From an uncultured Bacteroidia bacterium (lineage in GTDB: Bacteria > Bacteroidota > Bacteroidia > Bacteroidales > Prolixibacteraceae), in assembly GCA_903923905.1 (NCBI GenBank), contig CAIXZH010000008.1:1-61968 (forward strand): DNA of 61,968 nucleotides. Direction: 5' to 3'. The notes under the pieces were generated by a model. The model had not been told where the DNA came from, did not search any database, and was given only the letters and a program-made list of their open reading frames with translations. Below, in pieces: positions 41,540 to 50,068 of the stretch (the stretch's first letter is position 1; every line of letters begins with the position of its first letter). The position numbers and the translations under genes were made by a program.

Positions 41540-43774
41540 ATGTCGATGAAATCATTCATTCAACTATTGCTGGGCATGGGATTCATGTTTTTAATGCAAG
41601 GCAACACTACTGGTCATTCTCTAGCAGATGAACCGAAGAAGCAGGTTAGCCACGAATACATTTCCCTAACCGGTCAGGCTATATCCAAGGTTAATCATTT
41701 TGGAACGGATCATGCAATACAATCTGCCAGATTACATCTGATACGTTCCGGGTCAAAATCTCCCGAAGGTACAGTTTTTTTGTTGTCCGGAAATACCAGC
41801 AAACCATTCAACAGGGGAAACCTGGACATTAATGTGGTCCGGTTTTTGAATAATCAGGGCATTGATGTGGCAAAACTGGAATATACCTCCGGAATAGATT
41901 CAACAATTTCAACTAACCAGCTTCTGAACGATGGAATGAAAGCATTCCGGCTTCTACGGATCCGCCCCGGTAATTTTGGATTGCACAATGATCGGTTAGG
42001 GATTGCAGGTATTTTAGCCGGGGGTCCCGTTGCTGCCCGGATAGTTCAGAAACTGGATGAAACGGAGCAACCGGATAATCTGATCCTGATTGATGCGTTA
42101 AATTTTGATGAAACCATTCCGGGAACAGTTTTTCCGGCCATTGTTCCTCCTCTGCGACCGAAGGCAAGATTGCTTTGTGCATTTTCTGCAGATGGTCCAA
42201 AGCAGGATGTAAATTTTGCCCGGGAATATGCAAAAACCTGGATTGGTTATGGTGGTCAGGCCTCTTTTACTTTGACAGGTGATAGTCTGAATTTAATGTC
42301 CTCAAAATCAGATTTGGCTGAAAGTAACCCTAAACTTGCCCAGCTTTTAAAGACATTTCTTGAAATGAAGGTTGAGGGAGCCGGAACTGAAGTAAATCCT
42401 GCAGCAGTCCCGGTTGAAGGATACAGTCCTGATCGCCACGCGGAAAAACTGGCACTTATTGCCAAAGAGAAGTATGATCTGATAATGTTAGGGAACTCGA
42501 TTACCAACAATTTTGAAAAACCCGAATATCAGCCTGTCTGGAAGCAGTTTTTTTCTCCCAGGAAGGCTTTGAACCTTGGCTATTCAGGATATCGTACTGA
42601 AAATTTGCTTTGGAATATTCAAAACGGTGAACTAAATGGCCAGTCACCAAAAGTAATTATACTGGAGATTGGTACAAACAATATTGATGAGAAAAATTAT
42701 CCGACACGACATACTGCAGCTCAGCTTGCCGGAGGGATGGAAGCCATCGTTAAACTTGTGCTCCAAAAGTGTCCAGATTCAAAGGTAATTGTTATGCGGT
42801 GTTTTCCGGGTTGCTATGGCGGACCGAATCCAACTTCTCACCGGGTGATACTCGAAAGGGCTTCAGACCTTGTCTCCAGGTTTGCTGACGGGAAACGGGT
42901 ATTCTATTGTGATGTGAATCATGTGTTTTTGAATATGGACGGATCAATCAGTCACGAAATGATGCCCGACTGGTTGCATCCAAGTCCGGAAGGTGCCAAA
43001 CGGTGGGCTCAGGCCATGGAACCCTTGCTTTCTGAGTTGATGGGCGGTAAATCCCTCGATAACGACATTCCGGTAAATTCGGCTATCGTACCACGACCTA
43101 AACTTGAGGAAGATAATTATGACTGGTGGGATCGTCACCGTGAGGTATTGCACATCAAGGACTCGATCAATCCGGAAATTGTGCTGATTGGAAATTCCAT
43201 TACCCATTTCTGGGGGGGCTTGCCGGCTTTGAAAACTAAGGATGGGAAACCCCGAAATCCAAATGGTCCCAAAGCCTGGGCCTCGGTTTTCGGACCGTAT
43301 CGGGTATTGAACCTGGGGTTTGGATGGGACCGTACACAAAATGTTCTTTGGCGTCTTGACCATGGGGAATTGGAAGGGCTTCATCCACGCTCGGTAATTG
43401 TCAATATTGGGACCAACAATACCAGCCAGACAACAAATGCAAGAATGAACAGTGCCAATGAGATTGTTGAAGGAATTCGTGCAATTTGTCTGAGGGTTCG
43501 ATCAAAGGTGCCGGGGACAAAAATCATCCTGATGGCAGTCTTGCCTCGAGAACAAATGCCCGACAATCCGCGTCGCATTCTGATCAATGAGATCAATCAC
43601 CAACTGGAACAGTTTGCTAAAAAGGAGAGAATCACCTTTGTGGATGTCAGTTCCAAAATGCTTTCACCGGACGGGACTCTTTCCAGAGAGATAGCCGGCG
43701 ATTTCTGCCATCCTACCGAAAAGGGATACCAGATTTGGGCCGATGGAATCAGATCATTGATCGAAGAGCCTTGA
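41540..43774 (+). CDS. Three-domain secreted esterase: inactive alpha/beta hydrolase plus two SGNH domains
   Basis: The 744-residue protein has a signal peptide and three parts. Residues about 40-280 resemble an acetylesterase-type alpha/beta hydrolase, but the nucleophile elbow reads GILAG (157-161) with Leu159 where Ser is expected. Residues about 295-500 form an SGNH domain: IMLGNSIT with Ser320, IGTNN (377-381), and Asp477-x-x-His480 in PDWLHPSPEG. Residues about 530-744 form another: VLIGNSITHFW with Ser553, IGTNNT, and GDFCHPTEKG. SGNH domains of this sort, like the platelet-activating factor acetylhydrolase gamma group, remove acetyl groups. De-acetylation of the glycan is the likely role; the dead first domain may bind sugar. 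It is divergent from the AraC regulator. Confidence 0.85.
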   Translation: MSMKSFIQLLLGMGFMFLMQGNTTGHSLADEPKKQVSHEYISLTGQAISKVNHFGTDHAIQSARLHLIRSGSKSPEGTVFLLSGNTSKPFNRGNLDINVVRFLNNQGIDVAKLEYTSGIDSTISTNQLLNDGMKAFRLLRIRPGNFGLHNDRLGIAGILAGGPVAARIVQKLDETEQPDNLILIDALNFDETIPGTVFPAIVPPLRPKARLLCAFSADGPKQDVNFAREYAKTWIGYGGQASFTLTGDSLNLMSSKSDLAESNPKLAQLLKTFLEMKVEGAGTEVNPAAVPVEGYSPDRHAEKLALIAKEKYDLIMLGNSITNNFEKPEYQPVWKQFFSPRKALNLGYSGYRTENLLWNIQNGELNGQSPKVIILEIGTNNIDEKNYPTRHTAAQLAGGMEAIVKLVLQKCPDSKVIVMRCFPGCYGGPNPTSHRVILERASDLVSRFADGKRVFYCDVNHVFLNMDGSISHEMMPDWLHPSPEGAKRWAQAMEPLLSELMGGKSLDNDIPVNSAIVPRPKLEEDNYDWWDRHREVLHIKDSINPEIVLIGNSITHFWGGLPALKTKDGKPRNPNGPKAWASVFGPYRVLNLGFGWDRTQNVLWRLDHGELEGLHPRSVIVNIGTNNTSQTTNARMNSANEIVEGIRAICLRVRSKVPGTKIILMAVLPREQMPDNPRRILINEINHQLEQFAKKERITFVDVSSKMLSPDGTLSREIAGDFCHPTEKGYQIWADGIRSLIEEP

Positions 43775-43907
43775 TGTGTTTAAATTTGTCTGCACATCTT
43801 AGCAAAATTGTACCAAAATTCACAATTAAATACCTTGAAATTTTGTAAATTAGGATCAAAAATAGGATCACGTTGAAATCATCCAAAAGCACCTGATAGT
43901 AAATCTA

Positions 43908-44521
43908 ATGACTCAAAATAAAAGCAACATCAATATTCCCGATGAAATCATCTGTAACAGGATATTCTTAATCAGGGGTCAAAAGGTTATGCTGGATAAA
44001 GATCTTGCTGAATTATATGGCGTAACTACCGGAAATTTAAAAAAGACAGTTAAGCGAAACATCAAACGATTTCCTGATGATTTTATGTTTCAACTTATTG
44101 GGGAAGAATTCGAAAACCTGCTATTCCAATTTGGAAGATCAAACTGGGGAGGGACACGAAGCTTTCCATATGCCTTTACAGAACAAGGAGTTGCGATGTT
44201 GTCCGGAATATTAAATAGTGATCGTGCAACAGCTGTCAATATTCAAATAATGAGGATCTTCACTAAATTAAGATTAATGCTGGTTGATACTCTGGAATTG
44301 AGGATTGAAATTGACGAGATCAAAAAAAGCATCAAAACCAGGATAAAAACATTGATCTGGTGTTCAGCTATCTTGATGAACTGATGACCGGAAAAGAAGA
44401 TCTGAATGCCCGAAAAAGGATTGGATTTAAAATTGGCGGATCAGAATCCAACCAAAAACCGTTGTTCAGTTCCCAACACATAATTATGCTTAAATATTTT
44501 TCAAAATCCATTTTAGTTTAG
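43908..44521 (+). pseudogene. ORF6N-domain gene with frameshift
   Basis: The frame from the ATG at 43908 encodes an ORF6N DNA-binding domain (IRGQKVMLDKDLAELYGVTT, NIKRFPDDFMFQL, PYAFTEQGVAMLSGILNS, AVNIQIMRIF) and stops at 44384 after an odd tail. From 44336 the neighbouring frame continues with NQDKNIDLVFSYLDELMTGK, NARKRIGFKI and a stop at 44521, the normal family C-terminus. One A is missing from the AAAA run at 44334-44337. ORF6N proteins are common in phage and mobile DNA. The first 140 residues might still fold, so partial function is possible; a sequencing error is the alternative. Confidence 0.85.
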
Positions 44522-44526
44522 AGAAA

Positions 44527-44560
44527 AAAACCTAATATTAAAACCTCAAATTTAGGTTTT
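44527..44560 (+). terminator. Weak hairpin after the ORF6N gene
   Basis: AAAACCTAA (44527-44535) and TTAGGTTTT (44552-44560) can pair over 9 bp. The stem is A/T-rich and the T-run is part of the stem, so termination is uncertain. It separates the broken ORF6N gene from GH38. Confidence 0.45.
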
Positions 44561-44618
44561 ATGAATTTGACTTTGATGATAACCTTGCAACGCTTTCAAA
44601 CTAATATTTAACACCTTC

Positions 44619-47507
44619 ATGAGAAAGATATCTCTTATTCTTTCAGCTTCACTGCTGGCAGCGATGCTCTCAGTAAATGCCCAAACTTCAAAATCCACCT
44701 CAGTAATCTTCCAGAATGCACCTGTCTTGTTTAAGGAGCAAGGGAAAAGGGTTCAGCAAATCGTTGCAGAGATCAAAGCTGATCAACCGGCGGAATTGGT
44801 ATTTTCTATTCCGGGTGAAAAGATTCAGAAGGACTCCGTAAAAAAAGGGGATAACCTGATTCTGCTGACTGTTTCTGCTATTTCTTCCCCCAGGAAGGTT
44901 AATATCTCAGTAAAAGGGGATAAATCTTTTTCCGGTAAATTTCCGTTAACGCTAACACCGGTGAAAAAATGGGAGATTGATCTGGTTCAGCATGCCCATA
45001 CCGACATCGGCTATACCCGTCCGCAATCTGAGATACTTGCTGAACATATGCGTTATATTGACTATGCGCTTGATTATTGCGACCAGACCGACGCCCTTCC
45101 TGATGATGCCAGATTTCGGTGGACCTGTGAATCGGCATGGGTCACCCGGGAGTATCTCCGGTCTCGCCCTTCTTCGCAAATCGGGCGTTTGAAGAAGCGG
45201 ATTGCCGAAGGCCGCATTGAAGTTACCGGCATGTATTGCAATATGGCTGAGATTTCCGATGAAAATGTGATGACCGACTTCCTTCAGCCTTTAAAGGAGT
45301 TCAACAAATTGGGAATACCTGTTCAAACAGTTATGCAGGATGACGTTAACGGAATTGCCTGGTGCATGCCTGATTATTTAAAGAATTCGGGCGTGAAGTA
45401 CCTTGATATGGGGATTAATCAAACCAGGTCTATTCTTCCCTTCGAAATACCAACCTGCTTCTGGTGGGAAGCTCCATCCGGAGCCCGGCTTCTTGCTTTC
45501 AGGGCTGACCATTATATGACCGGAAACTTCTTTGGCATGGAGTCGAAAGCCATTAAGGTTCCCCAAATGCTCAACCACCTTGCAAAACTGGATGAAAAGC
45601 AATATCCTTTTGACAAGATTTCCATTCAGTTTTCGGGATATTTTACCGACAATTCGCCACCATCAACGGCGGCATGTGAACTGGTCAAAAACTGGAACTC
45701 TACTCATGAATCGCCCAAATTGCGTTTGTCAGTTGTGAATGAGTTTTTTCATTATGTGGAGAATAATTATGCCGCCTCACTTCCCGTTTACAGGAATGCC
45801 TGGCTCGACTGGTGGACCGATGGATACGGCTCAACTTCGCGTGAGACTGCGGAAGTGAGAAAAACTCAGAACATGTTGCAGGTTGATGAAGGTTTGTTTG
45901 CGATGGTGGCCGTTATGGGCGGAGAACAATCCCCGGCTCTGGAATCCAATATTGATCATATCAGCGAAAATGCAATATTCTTCGATGAGCATACCTGTGG
46001 CGCTGACGAGAGTATAAGTCATCCTTTCTCTGAAAATTCGACCAGGCAATGGCTGCAAAAGGGTGCTTACGCATGGGAAGCACTGAAAAAAGTCACTTTA
46101 CTGCATGAAGAGGCATTGGCCCGATTCCAACAGTTTCTCAAAAAGGGAGATTTTCCGGTAATCTATGTCATTAATTCAATGGGATGGAACCGCTCTGGCG
46201 ATGTTAATTTATTTGTAGACAGTGAAATACTACCGGTTGCCAAAAAATCAAAAATCATTGATCTCTCAACGGGACAGGAGGTACCCGCCCAAATGGTTTA
46301 CAGACGGGCCGAAGGTGCTTATTGGGTACTTGAGGTTAAGGATATTCCGGCAATGGGTTATAAGGCCCTGAAAATTGTTCCCGGTGAAGTGGAAATGAAA
46401 GCGGAACCTGTTACCAATTCTGAGGTACTTGAAAATAATTTTTATAAGGTGGTTATCAATAAATCCACCGGGACAGTCAGCAGCCTTTACGACAAAGAGC
46501 TGAACCAGGAGCTTGCTGACAGTCAGAATCCATATCAAATTGGTCAGCCGGTTAAAGAAACCTCAAAAGAACGGGATACTGCCCCTTTTATCCGCACCTC
46601 CGTCTCAAATGTGAAAATTGGAAATAACATGAATGGGCAGGTATGGGAAAGCATCAAAATCTCCTCAGACCTTCAGGGCTTTGAAAAAGGGGGGGATGGC
46701 TCTCCAAAAGGGATAGATCTGGAGATACGTCTTTATAAAAATGTAAAAAAAATAGAGTTTAAATATACCGGACATAAGCTGATCGTTACAGATCCTGAAG
46801 CGCTGTATGTAGCGTTCCCTTTCTCATTGCCAGAATCCAAAATAGTTTTTGAAACAATTGGAGGTATTTTGACCCAGGGACAACAATTGCCGGGATCGGC
46901 TTCCGACTGGAATGTCGCCCAGAATTTTGTGTCAATTCGCGGGAAGAAGGGACAAATAATCGTGGTCAGTAATGAAGTGCCGCTTTGGCAATTCAGTGAT
47001 TTTAATATGAATAAATATGAAAGGTATCCCAAACCGGGAAAGACCTGGCTCTATTCGTATGTGATGAATAATTACTGGTTTACCAATTTCCGGGCCTTTC
47101 AGGAAGGAGGGTTCAGCTGGAGTTACCAGATTACCTCTTCAGCCGATACAACAAATACCTTTGCCACTAAATATGCCTGGAATGAAAGGAATCCTATTCC
47201 TACCAGAACCTTTCCTGCAGGAGTAAATGAATTGAAAATGCCATCAATGGGAACTGTTAAAATCTCTGGCCCATCGAATGGAATGTTGGTTAACAGCAGA
47301 CCTTCATTCAAGAATCCGGGATCTCTCCTTTTGCATTTTCGGGAATTGGAGGGTAGACCCGCGGAAATGACACTCGAATCGGGGATTACAGGCAGACCAA
47401 TTAAACGGATGGTTGAGGTGAATGTGAGCGGAAAGGAATTAGGAGATCCGATTCAATCGATAAAATTAAATCCTTTTGAGGTGAAGTTTGTAGAAGTTCA
47501 ATTTTAG
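44619..47507 (+). CDS. GH38-clan alpha-mannosidase (HxDIGYT type, with N-terminal beta domain)
   Basis: The 962-residue secreted protein (signal ending VNAQ) has an extra beta-sandwich of about 100 residues before the catalytic domain. That domain opens at WEIDLVQHAHTDIGYTRPQS with zinc ligands His127 and Asp129. TVMQDDVNGIAWCMPDYL holds the nucleophile Asp (241 or 242), FWWEAPSGARLLAFRADHYM follows, and FFDEHTCGADESISHPFSE offers later ligands. C-terminal domains (LENNFYKVVINKSTGTVSSL) match the GH38 beta domains. It would be a retaining, zinc-dependent alpha-mannosidase in the periplasm. Its organisation is closest in this window to the partial protein at 59743. The next gene is GH92, 169 bp downstream. 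Confidence 0.87.
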   Translation: MRKISLILSASLLAAMLSVNAQTSKSTSVIFQNAPVLFKEQGKRVQQIVAEIKADQPAELVFSIPGEKIQKDSVKKGDNLILLTVSAISSPRKVNISVKGDKSFSGKFPLTLTPVKKWEIDLVQHAHTDIGYTRPQSEILAEHMRYIDYALDYCDQTDALPDDARFRWTCESAWVTREYLRSRPSSQIGRLKKRIAEGRIEVTGMYCNMAEISDENVMTDFLQPLKEFNKLGIPVQTVMQDDVNGIAWCMPDYLKNSGVKYLDMGINQTRSILPFEIPTCFWWEAPSGARLLAFRADHYMTGNFFGMESKAIKVPQMLNHLAKLDEKQYPFDKISIQFSGYFTDNSPPSTAACELVKNWNSTHESPKLRLSVVNEFFHYVENNYAASLPVYRNAWLDWWTDGYGSTSRETAEVRKTQNMLQVDEGLFAMVAVMGGEQSPALESNIDHISENAIFFDEHTCGADESISHPFSENSTRQWLQKGAYAWEALKKVTLLHEEALARFQQFLKKGDFPVIYVINSMGWNRSGDVNLFVDSEILPVAKKSKIIDLSTGQEVPAQMVYRRAEGAYWVLEVKDIPAMGYKALKIVPGEVEMKAEPVTNSEVLENNFYKVVINKSTGTVSSLYDKELNQELADSQNPYQIGQPVKETSKERDTAPFIRTSVSNVKIGNNMNGQVWESIKISSDLQGFEKGGDGSPKGIDLEIRLYKNVKKIEFKYTGHKLIVTDPEALYVAFPFSLPESKIVFETIGGILTQGQQLPGSASDWNVAQNFVSIRGKKGQIIVVSNEVPLWQFSDFNMNKYERYPKPGKTWLYSYVMNNYWFTNFRAFQEGGFSWSYQITSSADTTNTFATKYAWNERNPIPTRTFPAGVNELKMPSMGTVKISGPSNGMLVNSRPSFKNPGSLLLHFRELEGRPAEMTLESGITGRPIKRMVEVNVSGKELGDPIQSIKLNPFEVKFVEVQF

Positions 47508-47676
47508 GATTTTTATCAGAAAAAATATTCCAGGATGAATCAAAGCAATACAAAGTATTAAAGATTAGCATTTAACCTTGGTAAAACCATTGTGACTTAG
47601 TCCCCTTTTTAGTCAACTGCAAATCTCTAATAAAGGAGATACATTTTTAATATGTGATCAATATAACAGCTAATAA

Positions 47677-49902
47677 ATGAGACAAATACATACTATTTTC
47701 TGGTTTCTGCTGATTCTATTCAGTGGGTGCATCCATAAAGATGTAACCGTTTATGTCGATCCGAATATTGGAGGTGTTGCCACTTTACTGACCACCAAAA
47801 ATCCCACGGTCCATCGACCGCATAGTATGGTCAGGGTATTTCCAGTCACAAAACCGGGACTGAATGACCGTTTCCTGAGTGACAAGATTTATGGCTTTGC
47901 GCTGAATATGCCCGCCTACCGGATGGGACATGTGACGGAAATTATGCCTACTGCCGGAAAGCTGAATATTAGCCGGAATGAAAATGCAGCACTTTATGAC
48001 CATGACCAGGAAGAGGTTCACCCGTATTATCACAAAGTATGGCTTGAGGATTCAAAAATTGAGGCAGACTGGACAACCACTGAGCGGGCGGTAATTTATC
48101 GTTTTAATTATAAAGGGAAAGATTCAGGCAATATTCTTTTCCGTTCAGAAGGGAAGGCATCATTTAAAGTGATTGGCAATAATTCGGTTCAGGGTTGGGA
48201 AGAATTCCAACATACTAAACAATACTTCTATGCCGAATTGAATCATCCCTTTCAAAAATCGGGCTCTTTCGAATCGGGAAAAATCGGTGATCAAACTGAA
48301 GTTACCGGAAACAGCGTGGGTGTTTACCTGGAATATAAACCACTGGATCAGCCCCTTGAAGTTCGGGTGGGCATTTCCCTGATTGGTATTGACCAGGCGG
48401 CTGCCAATCTTCATAAGGAGACGCTTGGTAAAAAGTTTGAATCCATCATGGGAGAGAGTCATCAGGTTTGGGCGAAAGAACTTGGGAAGATCCAGGTGGA
48501 AGGGGGAACTGATCGGCAGAAACGGATTTTCTACACTTCGCTATACCGCTGTAATGAACGAATGGTGAACATTTCGGAAGATGGCCGTTATTTCAGCGGT
48601 TATGACGGAAAGGTTCATGAAGACGGAGGGCACCCTTTCTTTGTTGACGACTGGCTTTGGGACACCTACCGTGCACTTCATCCGCTGATGTCTATCCTCA
48701 ATCCCGATCAGCAGGCAGATATGGTTGAATCGTATGTCCGAATGTATGAACAAAGTGGTTGGATGCCCGGTTTTCCGCAGTTTTATGGCGATTTCCCGGC
48801 TATGGTCGGATTTCATTCTGCAGCGCTGGTTTGGGATAGTTATCAAAAGGGTATTCGAAATTTTGATGTGGCAAAGGCATATGAAGGTTTAAGAAAAAAT
48901 GCCACCCTGGCCACGATGCTGCCTTGGCGAAACGGACCAATGTGTTCGCTGGATAGTTTTTACCTAAAGAACGGTTGGTATCCGGCATTACCCGAAGATA
49001 GTGCAGAAACAGTTTCCCTGGTGGATGGTTTTGAAAAACGACAGGCTGTTTCACTTACACTTGAACATAGTTATGACGACTGGTGTTTGGCTCAGTTGGC
49101 CAATGCCCTGGGGAAAACCGATGATTACAACTACTTCCTGAACCGGTCGAAGAATTATCGCAATGTTTTTAATCCGGCCAACGGATTTATGGCCCCCAAA
49201 ATGGCCAACGGACAATGGATTGAGCCTTTTGATCCACAGTTATCCGGAGGAGTTGGCAGCCGCAGTTTTTACACCGAAAACAATGCCTGGACCTGGAATT
49301 TTAGTGTTACCCAGGATATCCCTGATTTGATCGGACTTTTGGGTGGAAAGGTGGCTTTCGTAAACAGGCTGGATGCTTTATTCAACGAGCCCACACGGAT
49401 TTCAAAATGGCAGTTTATGGGTAAATTCCCCGATTCAACCGGCTTAAACGGAATGTTTGTGGCTGGAAATGAACCTTCGCTGTATATTCCATATCTTTAT
49501 AATTATGCGGGACAACCCTGGAAAACACAGCGACGGATACGCGAAATCATGGATATGTGGTTTGACGACCGTCCCATAGGCATTCCGGGTGATGAAGATG
49601 GCGGTGGACTTTGTTCATGGTATGTTTTCTCCGCCATGGGATTCTTTCCGGTTACACCAGGAAGCGGCATTTATGCTATCGGAAGCCCGTTTTTCAACAG
49701 CATAACAATCCAGCTTCCAAATGGTAAAACATTCCAGGTGCTGGCCGAATCCTGCTCGAAAAAATTCAAGTACATCAAGTCTGCCAAATTGAACGGCAGG
49801 GTGTTGGATACTCCGTTTATCACGCATCAGAATATCATGGAGGGTGGCCGGCTTCATCTGGTCATGAGCGATAAACCGAATAAGGAATGGGGGGTGAAGT
49901 AG
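47677..49902 (+). CDS. GH92 alpha-mannosidase, lipoprotein (second copy, diverged)
   Basis: The 741-residue product is a lipoprotein (lipobox LFSGC, Cys18). It keeps the GH92 start VTVYVDPNIGGVATLLTT, YTENNAWTWNFSVTQDIPDL with the catalytic Glu position, MFVAGNEPSLYIPYLYNYAG, and GDEDGGGLCSWYVFSAMGFF with the base Asp position. It lacks the GFGHFHE block of the other GH92 and has AYRMGHVTEIMPTAGKL there, so the calcium or minus-one subsite region differs. This suggests another mannose linkage or a mannose-phosphate or substituted target. It probably sits on the outer membrane. The stop is followed within a few bases by a long octamer repeat structure. Confidence 0.93.
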   Translation: MRQIHTIFWFLLILFSGCIHKDVTVYVDPNIGGVATLLTTKNPTVHRPHSMVRVFPVTKPGLNDRFLSDKIYGFALNMPAYRMGHVTEIMPTAGKLNISRNENAALYDHDQEEVHPYYHKVWLEDSKIEADWTTTERAVIYRFNYKGKDSGNILFRSEGKASFKVIGNNSVQGWEEFQHTKQYFYAELNHPFQKSGSFESGKIGDQTEVTGNSVGVYLEYKPLDQPLEVRVGISLIGIDQAAANLHKETLGKKFESIMGESHQVWAKELGKIQVEGGTDRQKRIFYTSLYRCNERMVNISEDGRYFSGYDGKVHEDGGHPFFVDDWLWDTYRALHPLMSILNPDQQADMVESYVRMYEQSGWMPGFPQFYGDFPAMVGFHSAALVWDSYQKGIRNFDVAKAYEGLRKNATLATMLPWRNGPMCSLDSFYLKNGWYPALPEDSAETVSLVDGFEKRQAVSLTLEHSYDDWCLAQLANALGKTDDYNYFLNRSKNYRNVFNPANGFMAPKMANGQWIEPFDPQLSGGVGSRSFYTENNAWTWNFSVTQDIPDLIGLLGGKVAFVNRLDALFNEPTRISKWQFMGKFPDSTGLNGMFVAGNEPSLYIPYLYNYAGQPWKTQRRIREIMDMWFDDRPIGIPGDEDGGGLCSWYVFSAMGFFPVTPGSGIYAIGSPFFNSITIQLPNGKTFQVLAESCSKKFKYIKSAKLNGRVLDTPFITHQNIMEGGRLHLVMSDKPNKEWGVK

Positions 49903-49910
49903 GTGGATAG

Positions 49911-50025
49911 ACTATTAGACTATTAGGCTATTAGACTATTAGGATTTTAGATTATTAGGCTTTTAGGGAAAAAGATTTTAGGTGATTAGCCTTATAGCCT
50001 AACAGTCTACAGTCTAACAGCCTAT
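49911..50025 (+). repeat. Octamer repeat array with an inverted second arm
   Basis: Seven head-to-tail 8-nt units fill 49911-49966: ACTATTAG twice, GCTATTAG, ACTATTAG, GATTTTAG, ATTATTAG, GCTTTTAG. From about 49986 to 50025 the same units appear reversed (TAGCCTAACAGTCTACAGTC and onward). The two arms can fold into a long imperfect hairpin ending about 40 bp before the next ATG. It may stop or stabilise the GH92 message, or be a repeat without function. Confidence 0.82.
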
Positions 50026-50068
50026 CAAAAAAGATTTTCTTGCTATCATATAATAAACAAAAAAGATC

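Noticed and set aside
41580-42400. Active acetyl-xylan-type esterase domain
   Set aside because: The expected Ser in the GxSxG elbow is Leu159, so I do not call this domain active.
43781-43788. Promoter TTG-N21-TAAATTTG before the ORF6N gene
   Set aside because: The match is fair, but it lies 120 bp upstream in A/T-rich DNA, overlaps the esterase gene end, and could be chance.
49911-50025. CRISPR-like array
   Set aside because: Units are 8 nt, directly joined, with no unique spacers and no cas genes nearby.
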